A DNA stretch of 6,808 nt from Sporichthyaceae bacterium (GCA_013698395.1 JACCUZ010000231.1:1-6808); one strand, 5' to 3'; positions 1 through 6,766 are shown, numbered from the stretch's first letter. Notes: generated from the sequence alone by a model not told the origin. Numbers and translations: made by a program.

Positions 1-49
1 GACCTACGCATTACGAGTGCGTCGCTCTAGCCGACTGAGCTAAGGCGGC
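1..49 (-). tRNA. tRNA-Thr (anticodon CGT), 3' part cut off by the window edge
   Basis: The reverse complement starts GCCGCCTTAGCTCAGTCGGC and folds as the 5' two thirds of a tRNA. The 7-nt acceptor strand GCCGCCT is followed by TA, then a D arm with stem GCTC/GAGC around a 9-nt loop, then G26. The anticodon stem is ACGCA/TGCGT around the loop CTCGTAA, and the 5-nt variable region is AGGTC. The anticodon CGT (plus-strand 13-15) reads ACG, so this is a threonine tRNA. The T arm, the 3' acceptor strand and any encoded CCA lie beyond the left edge. It is co-directional with holB and begins 64 bp after the holB stop. The identity follows from visible pairing and the anticodon; only the missing third is unseen. 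Confidence 0.95.
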
Positions 50-84
50 GGGCGGTCGAGGTCGCGGCCCCGACACGGTCGCCG

Positions 85-90
85 AGTCTA
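85..90 (-). promoter_or_regulatory. Candidate -10 element for the tRNA-Thr gene
   Basis: On the minus strand the hexamer TAGACT matches the TAnnnT form of a housekeeping sigma -10 box. It would place transcription start near position 78, about 29 nt before the mature tRNA 5' end, which is a normal tRNA leader length. No good -35 hexamer sits 16-18 bp upstream: the sequence there is CCTTCC, and the nearest TTGAC-like stretch (CTGACC) is about 21 bp away. The tRNA could instead be expressed by read-through from holB. Confidence 0.35.
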
Positions 91-113
91 AGGCATGCCC
101 TGGGCTCGGAAGG

Positions 114-1322
114 TCAGCCGCTCATCAGGGCGACGGTCATAGCCTCGACCGCGAGCAGCGGGGCGACGTTGACGTCGATGGCCGCCCGGGCGGCCAACAC
201 CGCGTCGATGCGGCGAAGTGTCCCTTCGGCGCTCGAGTGCCGGGCCACCGAGGTGACGGCGTCGCGCATCTCCTCGTTGACCAGCTCTACGGCAGCGCCG
301 GCCTGCACGGCGAGCACGTCGCGGTAGAAGCCGGCCAGATCGATCAGGGCACGGTCGATGCCGTCGCGCTTGGCTCGGGTGGCGCGCTTCTTCTGCTCGT
401 CCTCGAGCACCTTGAGCTGGGCAGAGGCGTTGCCCGGCTGCCTGGTCCCGGCTCCCACACCCAAAGCGCGCTTCATGTCTTCGGTCTCGTGCGCAGCCAG
501 CGCACCCACTTCCTCGGTCGCGTCCTCCGTCGCCGCCTTGACCAGGTCGCCTGCCGCCGTGATGGCGGCACTCACCCGTCCCAGCGACAGGGGAAGCTGC
601 ATCACGTCGTGGCGTCGCAGTCTTGCCTGCTCATCGGTGGCGAGGCGGCGAGCGCGGCCGATGTGTCCCTGTGCGGCACGGGCGGCGAAGGCTGCCATGG
701 CTGGGTCGACGCCATCACGTCTCACGAGCACGGCGGCAACCGCCGTGGTCGGCGGGGTGCGCAGCGACAGGTGCCGGCACCGGGACCGGATCGTCGGCAG
801 CACGTCGTCGACAGCTGGCGCGCAGAGCAGCCACACGGTGCGCGGTGTCGGTTCTTCGATGGCCTTGAGCAAGGCATTAGCAGCTTGTTCGGTCAGCCGG
901 TCGGCGTCCTCGACGACCATCACCTGCCATCGCCCGCCCGCTGGGTGGCGGGACGCTCGAGACACAAGGGCGCGCGCGTCAGCGACTCCGATCGACAGCG
1001 TGCGGGTGTTGGCCACCTCGACGTCGGCATGGGTGGCGGCAAGCGCCGTATGGCAGGCGCTGCACTTCCCGCAGCCACCGCTCGGGCACTGCAACGCCGC
1101 CGCGAACGCGCGGGCTGCGGTGGACCGGCCGGACCCGGGCGGTCCGGTCAACAGCCACGCGTGGGTCATGGCATCGGCTGGGGCCACGTCCGGCCCAGTA
1201 TGGGAGCCAGACCTGCTTAGGCGTGCTGCGGCAGCCTCGGCCGCCTCTCGCAAGATCTCGACGATGCGCTCCTGGCCGACCAGATCCGCCCAGACGCCGG
1301 GCGTCTCGGTGTCGGCCGTCAC
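114..1322 (-). CDS. holB: DNA polymerase III subunit delta' (clamp loader)
   Basis: This 402-residue protein is the delta-prime subunit of the clamp-loader complex, which opens the beta sliding clamp and places it on primed DNA at the cytoplasmic replisome. Visible family marks include an N-terminal DLVGQERI segment (13-20) and a P-loop GPPGSGRS (60-67) with Arg in place of the usual Lys. A zinc module has four cysteines at C79, C84, C87 and C90. A DExx-like VVEDAD (136-141) is followed by NALLKAIEEP and by the clamp-loader motif TIRSRC (177-182). The region from about 245 to 400 fits the C-terminal collar. Residues 285-322 form a charged insertion that I recall from actinobacterial homologues. 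Delta' is normally the non-ATPase 'stator', so the P-loop substitution is not evidence of decay. The start is GTG in a 4-bp GTGA overlap with the stop of the kinase gene, preceded by a strong Shine-Dalgarno. The next Met is residue 52, inside the domain, which supports this start. Confidence 0.94.
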   Translation of the reverse strand: MTADTETPGVWADLVGQERIVEILREAAEAAAARLSRSGSHTGPDVAPADAMTHAWLLTGPPGSGRSTAARAFAAALQCPSGGCGKCSACHTALAATHADVEVANTRTLSIGVADARALVSRASRHPAGGRWQVMVVEDADRLTEQAANALLKAIEEPTPRTVWLLCAPAVDDVLPTIRSRCRHLSLRTPPTTAVAAVLVRRDGVDPAMAAFAARAAQGHIGRARRLATDEQARLRRHDVMQLPLSLGRVSAAITAAGDLVKAATEDATEEVGALAAHETEDMKRALGVGAGTRQPGNASAQLKVLEDEQKKRATRAKRDGIDRALIDLAGFYRDVLAVQAGAAVELVNEEMRDAVTSVARHSSAEGTLRRIDAVLAARAAIDVNVAPLLAVEAMTVALMSG

Positions 1323-3961
1323 GGCTCCTCCCGCTCGTCGACACGAGGCAGCTGCACCGTGCGTTCGTCGTCAGGCCCGCCGAAGAGCTCGTCCGCCAGG
1401 CTCAGCCGCCGGGTGGGCGGGTCGCTGTGGTCGCCGGATACGTCGCGAACGGCGGATGTCCTCGAAGCAGCCGTGGGTGGAGGTGCGGTGGGTGCAGGAC
1501 GTTCGTTGTGCACGTACGTGGACAGTTGGGCCTCGTGCTCCGCACGCTCGACTGCGCGCCGCTCCTCCACCCGCCGGCGTGCCTCCCCACGAGCCAGCCG
1601 TTGCTCCTCCTTGCGGCGGCGCTGCTCTTCCTTGCGGCGGCGCTGCTCTTCCTTGAGCTGCGCGCGCTCGGCTGCCCTGGCCGCCTCGTCCCGGGCGCGC
1701 TGCTCGGCGGCAAGTGCGTCCTGGCGGGCCCGCTCCTCAGCCTCGGCCTGTGCCTGGCGACGGCGGTCCTCCAGCTCCGCCTCCTGGCGAATCCGCCGCT
1801 CAGCCTCCTCGGCGGCCTGCCGCTTCGCCCGCTCCTCGGCGTCAGCACGGGCACGCGCCTCCTCCAGCCGGCGGCGCCCCTCCTCGACCTGACGGCGCTC
1901 CTCCTCCGCTCGACGGGCTTGCTCGATCTCGCGCTGTTGCGTCGCGCTGAGCGGGAGCACCGACTCCAGTCGGTCGCGGAGGATCTCGCTGATGCTGTCC
2001 GCCGGCTGGGTCGCGTCGACGACGAGGTAGCGGGCACCTGCTCGAGTGGCAATCTCCAGAAACCGCTCACGAACCCTCTCGTGGAAGGCCAGCGGCTCCG
2101 ACTCGAGTCGATCGGGTGCCACTACTCGGCGAAGCCCCTCCGCAGCTGGGAGGTCGAGCAGGACCGTCAGGTCAGGGATCAGCCCGTCTGTCGCCCATCG
2201 GGAGATCTTGGCCACCTCACCGGGACCGAGCGAGCGACCAGCGCCCTGGTAGGCGACGGAGGAGTCGGCGAAGCGGTCGGTGATGACGACATGGCCGAGA
2301 GCCAGGGCAGGGGTGATGACCCGCGCCACGTGTTCGGCACGGTCGGCGGCAAAGAGCAGCGCCTCGGCCCGCGGTGACACAGCCGCCGCCGCGCCGTTGG
2401 GAGACTGGGAAGGATCGAGCAGCACAGAGCGCAGCCGGCGACCTAGCTCGGTACCGCCTGGTTCGTGGGTGAGCAGGACGTCGTGCCCCTGGAACTCCAG
2501 CCACTCGGCCAGCCTGCGCGCCTGGGTGGACTTCCCGGCCCCCTCGCCGCCCTCGAGCGCGATGAAGAAGCCCTGCCGGCGGCGACCACCATGGAGCCCC
2601 ATCGCCTCGCTGTGGAACGCCGCGGAGATGTCGGCGCCCAGCGGCAGCCCGCGGCGGTCGTCGAGGTGGCGGTAGGCCAGCAGACCAAGGGCTGCAGCGA
2701 GCAGCCCGGCGAACAAGAAGGTGATCGCGGCCCCGTTGTAGGTCAGCGACATGGCGTCAGTGACCTCGATCCGGTGCTGGCCGAACGCAGCAGCCAGCAG
2801 CGGTGCCACGGCGAGCACCAGGACCAGCACCACCCGCACCATTGTCTGCACGAAGGCGAACGTCCGCCCGCGCACCTCGTCGGCGACCTCCAGGCCCAGC
2901 AACGTGTACCCGGTCACCCAGGCCACGCCAGCGAAAGCACCCACCACCAGGGTCAAGAGCACGGCAACGACCATGTTGGGGATCAACGCGAGCACCGCGA
3001 GGGCGACGCCGGCCACCCCGATTGACAGGCCGAAGAGCCGTCGCCGGCTGAGATCGGGCAGCAGCCGGGGCCCCAGGACCATGCCGCCCGCCATGCCGAG
3101 GAACACCGCACCGAAGAGCAGTCCGTAGCCCGGGTCACCGGCACCGAGGTCTCTGACGAAGGTCCGGGCCAGGCCGATCACAGCGCCACCCGCGGCGAAG
3201 GCTCCCAGCATGCCGACGACCAGGCCGCGGACGAGTGGGGTCTTCCCCACGTAGCGCCAGCCCTCGAGCAGTGGCGCCCAGACACCGGGGCGGGGCGCGC
3301 CGTCTGCTGTGCGCGCCCGCGGGGGGATGTCGGTCAGCCGCAGGATGGTGAGCCCGCTGACCAGGAACGTTGCGGCGTTGACGTACAGCGCCAGGTCGAC
3401 CTCGTCGATCGCCGGCACCGGGTTGTCGAGGATGCCCGAGAGCAGAGCGAGGCCGGCAAAGACGGCTGCCGCGACTGGCGCCGAGCCGTAGGTGGTGAAC
3501 AGGCTGAGCTGGTTCGCCGCCTCGAGCCGCTCCCGCGGAACGAGGTTGGGAACCGTAGCCTCCTTGGCCGGGATCCACAGCAGGCTCGCGACCTCGATGA
3601 GGAACGTCGCGACGAACAGCCACCACAGCGACCCGACCAGCGGGATCGAGAGGAAAAGCGCGAAGCGCGCAACGTCGCAGACGACCATCGTCGCGCGACG
3701 GTCCAGTCGGTCGGCCACCACACCGGCGATGGGCCCGACCAGGATCGCGGGTGCCAGCCGCAGGATGAAGACGCCCGCGACAGCGAGGTTGGCGGCGGCA
3801 TAGCCGTCGTCGGCCAGCCGAGGAGCCAGCGCCGTGAGCGCGAGCAGGCCCAGCCAGTCACCGAGGCTGGACAGCGACAGCGCCGTCCACAGCCGGCGGA
3901 AGGAGGCGATCCGGAGCACCCCACGCAGGTCGTGGTCGGGCATCACCGGCGCGCGCGTCAC
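1319..3961 (-). CDS. tmk: MFS transporter - thymidylate kinase fusion with a long charged C-terminal helix
   Basis: This is an 880-residue, four-part protein in one uninterrupted frame. Residues about 15-430 form an MFS transporter resembling the MFS_3/EntS-like exporters. About twelve hydrophobic segments are visible, with a motif A loop GVVADRLDRR (80-89) after segment 2 and a weaker copy GPRLLPDLSRRR (297-308). After a linker (431-463) comes a complete thymidylate kinase (464-668), which phosphorylates dTMP to dTDP with ATP. It has P-loop EGGEGAGKST (470-479, K477), the EPGGT motif (500-504), DRFADSSVAYQGAGR (562-576), and the LID/DRLE region (617-620) followed by FHERVRERF. The absence of a basic residue in the P-loop fits the type II bacterial class. 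Residues about 674-812 are an almost purely Glu/Arg/Ala/Gln/Lys helix. Residues 813-880 are a Pro-rich, probably flexible tail. With 12 segments both ends are cytoplasmic, which places the kinase where dTMP is. The start is GTG, 25 bp after the topA stop, with no clear Shine-Dalgarno; ATG at residue 7 is an alternative. The transport substrate is unknown. Confidence 0.94.
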   Translation of the reverse strand: MTRAPVMPDHDLRGVLRIASFRRLWTALSLSSLGDWLGLLALTALAPRLADDGYAAANLAVAGVFILRLAPAILVGPIAGVVADRLDRRATMVVCDVARFALFLSIPLVGSLWWLFVATFLIEVASLLWIPAKEATVPNLVPRERLEAANQLSLFTTYGSAPVAAAVFAGLALLSGILDNPVPAIDEVDLALYVNAATFLVSGLTILRLTDIPPRARTADGAPRPGVWAPLLEGWRYVGKTPLVRGLVVGMLGAFAAGGAVIGLARTFVRDLGAGDPGYGLLFGAVFLGMAGGMVLGPRLLPDLSRRRLFGLSIGVAGVALAVLALIPNMVVAVLLTLVVGAFAGVAWVTGYTLLGLEVADEVRGRTFAFVQTMVRVVLVLVLAVAPLLAAAFGQHRIEVTDAMSLTYNGAAITFLFAGLLAAALGLLAYRHLDDRRGLPLGADISAAFHSEAMGLHGGRRRQGFFIALEGGEGAGKSTQARRLAEWLEFQGHDVLLTHEPGGTELGRRLRSVLLDPSQSPNGAAAAVSPRAEALLFAADRAEHVARVITPALALGHVVITDRFADSSVAYQGAGRSLGPGEVAKISRWATDGLIPDLTVLLDLPAAEGLRRVVAPDRLESEPLAFHERVRERFLEIATRAGARYLVVDATQPADSISEILRDRLESVLPLSATQQREIEQARRAEEERRQVEEGRRRLEEARARADAEERAKRQAAEEAERRIRQEAELEDRRRQAQAEAEERARQDALAAEQRARDEAARAAERAQLKEEQRRRKEEQRRRKEEQRLARGEARRRVEERRAVERAEHEAQLSTYVHNERPAPTAPPPTAASRTSAVRDVSGDHSDPPTRRLSLADELFGGPDDERTVQLPRVDEREEP
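1325..1332 (-). promoter_or_regulatory. Strong ribosome binding site for holB inside the tmk 3' end
   Basis: The minus strand reads GGGAGGAG, then CC, then the GTG start at 1322. The GGAGG core ends 4 nt before the start, which is short but usable. It is made from the last codons of the upstream kinase gene (residues R-E-E-P) and sits directly before the GTGA stop/start overlap. This placement both fixes the holB start and indicates translational coupling with the preceding gene. Confidence 0.75.
1600..1662 (-). repeat. 21-bp in-frame tandem repeat encoding KEEQRRR heptads
   Basis: Nearly three 21-bp units run across 1600-1620, 1621-1641 and 1642-1662. On the plus strand the core CTTGCGGCGGCGCTGCTCTTC occurs twice in perfect tandem, with a diverged copy on each side. 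In the protein this gives K-E-E-Q-R-R-R twice and K-E-E-Q-R once more (residues 770-787). Unit length is a multiple of three, so copy number changes would keep the frame and lengthen or shorten the charged helix by seven residues at a time. Confidence 0.85.
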
Positions 3962-3986
3962 AACACCAGGGTAGCCAGCGGCCCGG

Positions 3987-6701
3987 TCACGACCCCTTCT
4001 TCGCCGCCGCCTTCTTTGCCGCCGTTTTCTTCGCTGTCGTCTTCTTTGCTGCGCGCTTCTTGGGTGCCGGACCCTTGGCCCGCTTCTCCGCGAGCAGCTC
4101 GACCGCCCGCTCGATCGTCAGCGTCTCGACAGCGTCGGACTTGCGCAGGGTCGCGTTGGTCTCGCCATCCGTGACGTAGATCCCGAACCGGCCCTCCTTG
4201 ACCGCCAGTGGGTTGCCTGAAGCGGGGTCGGCGCCCAGCTCCCGCAACGGTGCCGCGGCCGCGCGGCGCCCCCGCTGCTTGGGCTGGGCATAGATGGCGA
4301 GCGCCTGCTCCAGGGTGATGTCGAACATCTGCTCCTCGGAGTCCAGCGACCGGGAGTCCGTGCCCTTCCTCAGGTAGGGCCCGTAGCGACCGTTCTGTGC
4401 GGTGATCTCGTGGCCATCAGACGGGTCCACCCCCACGACGCGGGGCAACGACAGCAGTCGCTGGGCGTCCTCGAGGGTCACCGTGTCCAGCGACATGGTC
4501 TTCAGCAGCGACCCCGTGCGCGGCCTTGCGGACTTCGGCGCGTCCTCCGGGAGGACCTCCGTGACGTACGGCCCGTAGCGCCCCGACTTGGCGACCACGA
4601 GCAGCCCAGTTGTCGGATCGGTGCCGAGCTCTCGTTCACCGCTCGGGGCGGACAGGAGCTCCTCGGCCTTGTCGACCGTCAGTTCGTCGGGCGCCATGTC
4701 CTCGGGCACCGACGCTCGCTGCGACGCGTCATCACCGTCGGCGCCCCGTTGGACGTACGGCCCGTACCGCCCGACGCGCAGCACGAACTCGTCGCCGATC
4801 GGGATCGAGTTGACCTCCCGGGCGTCGATGTCGTCCAGGCCCTCGACGAGGCGGCGTAGGCCGCCGAGCTCGTCCCCGTCGGAGCCGAAGTAGAACCGTC
4901 GCAGCCAGTCGACGCGCTGCTCCTGGCCGTTCGCGATGCGGTCGAGGTCCTCCTCCATCTCGGCGGTGAAGTCGTAGTCGACGAGGGAGCCGAAGTGCTT
5001 CTCCAGCAAGGCGATGACGGAGAAGGCCAACCAGGACGGCACCAGTGCCGGCCCCCGCTTGAACACGTAGCCGCGGTCGATGATCGTGCCGAGGATCGAC
5101 GCGTACGTCGAAGGTCGCCCGATGCCGCGCTCCTCCAGCGACCGCACCAGGGTGGGCTCGGTGAACCGGGCCGGTGGTGACGTGGCGTGCCCGAGCGGCT
5201 CCATCGCCAGCACGTCGAGTGGGTCGCCCACCGCCAGCTGCGGCAACCGGCGCTCCTCGGCCGCGCCGTTTTTGGCCGAGGCCGGCTCGTCCTCGTCCCG
5301 GCCCTCCTCGTATGCCGCGAGGAAACCGCGGAAGGTGATCACGGTGCCGGACGTGGCGAACTCGGCGTCACGACCATCACGAGCAGTGGCCCCGAGGCGC
5401 ACCGTCACGGTCTGCCCGCGGGCGTCGGCCATCTGCGAGGCGACGGTCCGCTTCCAGATCAGGTCATAGAGCGCCAGCTCGTCGCGGCTGACCTCCCCGG
5501 CCACCTGCCCTGGCGTACGGAAGACGTCTCCCGACGGGCGGATCGCCTCATGCGCCTCCTGCGCGTTCTTGACCTTGCGCTCGTAACGGCGAGGTACGTC
5601 GGGGACGTACTCGGCTCCGTAGATCTCCCGCGCCTGCGCCCGGGCGGCGTCGAGCGCCGACTCAGACAGCGTCGTCGAGTCGGTGCGCATATAGGTGATG
5701 TAGCCGTTCTCGTAGAGCCGCTGCGCGAGACGCATAGCGGTCTGCGCCGACAGCCGCAGCTTGCGGCTGGCCTCCTGCTGCAGGGTCGAGGTCATGAACG
5801 GCGCGGCCGGGCGGCGGGTGTAGGGCTTGTCCTCGACCGAGCGCACCGCGAAGTCGCAGCCGTCCAGGGCCTCCGCGAGCGATCGGGCGGCCGACTCGTC
5901 GAGGTGGACGCCGTCGAACCGGGCGACGGGCCTGCCGTCGCTGCCGAAGTCCCGACCTGTCGCTACCCGCCGGCCGTCGACCTGCACGAGCCGCGCGTCG
6001 AAGGCGGCCGAGCCTGCACCCGGCTTCGACAGCCTGGCCTCGATGTCCCAGTAGGACGCCGACCGGAAGGCGATGCGCTCCCGCTCGCGCTCGACGACCA
6101 GCCGGGTGGCGACCGACTGCACCCGGCCGGCGGACAGACCGGCCCGCACCTTGCGCCACAGCACGGGCGAGATCTCGTAACCGTAGAGCCGGTCGAGGAT
6201 GCGGCGGCTCTCCTGGGCGTCGACCAGACTCTGGTCCAGGTCGCGGGTGTTCTCGACCGCCTCCCGGATCGCGCTGCCGGTGATCTCGTGGAACACCATG
6301 CGTCGCACCGGCACCGTCGGCTTGAGGACCTGGAGCAGGTGCCACGCGATGGCCTCACCCTCGCGGTCCTCATCAGTTGCGAGGAACAGCTCGTCCGCGC
6401 CCTTGAGCGCCCGTTTGAGCTCGGCGACCTTCTTCTTCTTGTCGGCGTCGACGACGTAGTAGGGCTCGAAGTCGGCGTCTACGTCGACCGCGAACTTGCC
6501 GAACCGGCCCTTCTTCTCGGAAGCCGGCAGCTCAGCGGGCGTCGGCAGGTCGCGGATGTGACCGATGCTGGCTTCGACCTGGAAGCCGGGCCCCAGGTAA
6601 CCCTTGATGGTCTTGGCCTTCGCGGGCGACTCGACGATGACCAGCCGCCGGGTGCCGGGCCGGCCTGAGGCAATCTCGTCCGTGGCAGCCACGTGCCTCA
6701 C
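3987..6701 (-). CDS. topA: DNA topoisomerase I (type IA), actinobacterial form
   Basis: This 904-residue enzyme relaxes negatively supercoiled DNA by cutting one strand through a 5'-phosphotyrosyl link and passing the other strand. The TOPRIM domain runs from about 18 to 140, with E24 in VIVESPAKA and the metal-binding D110/D112/E114 in ATDEDREGEAIAWH. The gate and cleavage domains follow to about 600. They include LSAGRVQSVATRLVVERE (189-206) and the catalytic site YITYMRTDS (334-342), with nucleophile Y337, R339 and D341. HEAIRP (384-389) and GIGRPSTY (526-533) are further family marks. There are no C-terminal zinc fingers. Instead, four GRYGPY-type repeats and a Lys/Ala tail are present, as in mycobacterial and Streptomyces TopA. 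Length is typical for the group (about 900-950). The GTG start at 6701 is preceded by only a weak GGAAA. GTG at 6692 (residue 4) has GGAAAG 8 nt upstream and is an equally good start. topA probably leads a topA-tmk-holB unit. Expression may respond to supercoiling, as known for topA genes elsewhere. Confidence 0.97.
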   Translation of the reverse strand: MRHVAATDEIASGRPGTRRLVIVESPAKAKTIKGYLGPGFQVEASIGHIRDLPTPAELPASEKKGRFGKFAVDVDADFEPYYVVDADKKKKVAELKRALKGADELFLATDEDREGEAIAWHLLQVLKPTVPVRRMVFHEITGSAIREAVENTRDLDQSLVDAQESRRILDRLYGYEISPVLWRKVRAGLSAGRVQSVATRLVVERERERIAFRSASYWDIEARLSKPGAGSAAFDARLVQVDGRRVATGRDFGSDGRPVARFDGVHLDESAARSLAEALDGCDFAVRSVEDKPYTRRPAAPFMTSTLQQEASRKLRLSAQTAMRLAQRLYENGYITYMRTDSTTLSESALDAARAQAREIYGAEYVPDVPRRYERKVKNAQEAHEAIRPSGDVFRTPGQVAGEVSRDELALYDLIWKRTVASQMADARGQTVTVRLGATARDGRDAEFATSGTVITFRGFLAAYEEGRDEDEPASAKNGAAEERRLPQLAVGDPLDVLAMEPLGHATSPPARFTEPTLVRSLEERGIGRPSTYASILGTIIDRGYVFKRGPALVPSWLAFSVIALLEKHFGSLVDYDFTAEMEEDLDRIANGQEQRVDWLRRFYFGSDGDELGGLRRLVEGLDDIDAREVNSIPIGDEFVLRVGRYGPYVQRGADGDDASQRASVPEDMAPDELTVDKAEELLSAPSGERELGTDPTTGLLVVAKSGRYGPYVTEVLPEDAPKSARPRTGSLLKTMSLDTVTLEDAQRLLSLPRVVGVDPSDGHEITAQNGRYGPYLRKGTDSRSLDSEEQMFDITLEQALAIYAQPKQRGRRAAAAPLRELGADPASGNPLAVKEGRFGIYVTDGETNATLRKSDAVETLTIERAVELLAEKRAKGPAPKKRAAKKTTAKKTAAKKAAAKKGS
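3990..4061 (-). repeat. Lys/Ala pentad tail of TopA
   Basis: The last 24 residues (881-904) are a run of KKxxA pentads: KKRAA, KKTTA, KKTAA, KKAAA, then KKGS. At DNA level this is a roughly 15-bp imperfect repeat visible on the plus strand as recurring CTTCTT blocks. Similar basic tails in actinobacterial TopA are known to promote DNA binding and processivity. The repeat has an exact multiple of three bases, so length can change without breaking the frame. Confidence 0.8.
4164..4778 (-). repeat. Four GRYGPY-type C-terminal repeats of TopA
   Basis: Within TopA the motif occurs as GRYGPYV (644-650), GRYGPYV (707-713), GRYGPYL (771-777) and a diverged GRFGIYV (837-843), spaced about 63-66 residues apart. 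Each of the last three is preceded by a helix of the form LT-x-D/E-x-A-x-x-LL (for example 674-683, 740-750 and 796-804) and by a G-x-DP-x-(T/S)G turn. A final helix, LTIERAVELL (861-870), looks like the start of a fifth repeat whose motif part is replaced by the basic tail. In the family these repeats bind single-stranded DNA and aid strand passage; the DNA-level similarity between copies is modest. Confidence 0.85.
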
Positions 6702-6735
6702 TTTCCGGACGCCGGGTGCAGCGGTGACGGTGCGG

Positions 6736-6766
6736 AGTCTGCGGGTCGGGTCCCCCGTCGTGTCAA
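6736..6766 (-). promoter_or_regulatory. Candidate topA promoter
   Basis: The minus strand carries a perfect TTGACA (plus-strand 6761-6766), which stands out in GC-rich sequence. A weak -10-like CAGACT (6736-6741) follows after a 19-bp spacer, longer than the usual 17. Start of transcription would fall near 6729, leaving a leader of about 28 nt before the GTG at 6701. The spacer contains a small inverted repeat, CGGG-GGA-CCCG. The alternative is read-through from the gene ending at 6773; the -35 is convincing and the -10 is not. Confidence 0.4.

Noticed and set aside
1..49. tRNA-Thr as an integration site for a mobile element
   Set aside because: The 3' end, where attachment sites normally lie, is outside the window, and no integrase or direct repeat is visible.
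82..109. Hairpin CCGAG...CTCGG after the holB stop as a terminator
   Set aside because: The stem is only 5 bp with an 18-nt loop and no following T run, and it overlaps the candidate tRNA -10 box. I cannot support a terminator here.
358..1656. 432-codon plus-strand open frame opposite holB and the tmk 3' end
   Set aside because: The translation is low-complexity Ala/Arg/Ser/Pro with no motifs, and it crosses the boundary between two real genes on the other strand. It is a GC-bias shadow.
1223..2377. 384-codon plus-strand open frame with Leu-rich stretches that mimic membrane segments
   Set aside because: The Leu/Ala-rich runs are the reverse complement of the Glu/Arg/Lys codons of the charged helix (CTC, CTG and CGC from GAG, CAG and GCG). 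There is no independent support for a membrane protein.
5187..6668. 493-codon open frame on the plus strand opposite topA
   Set aside because: It lies wholly antisense to a topA region with intact catalytic motifs. Long antisense frames are expected in GC-rich coding DNA. The translation is Arg/Leu/Gly/Val-rich with no recognisable domain.
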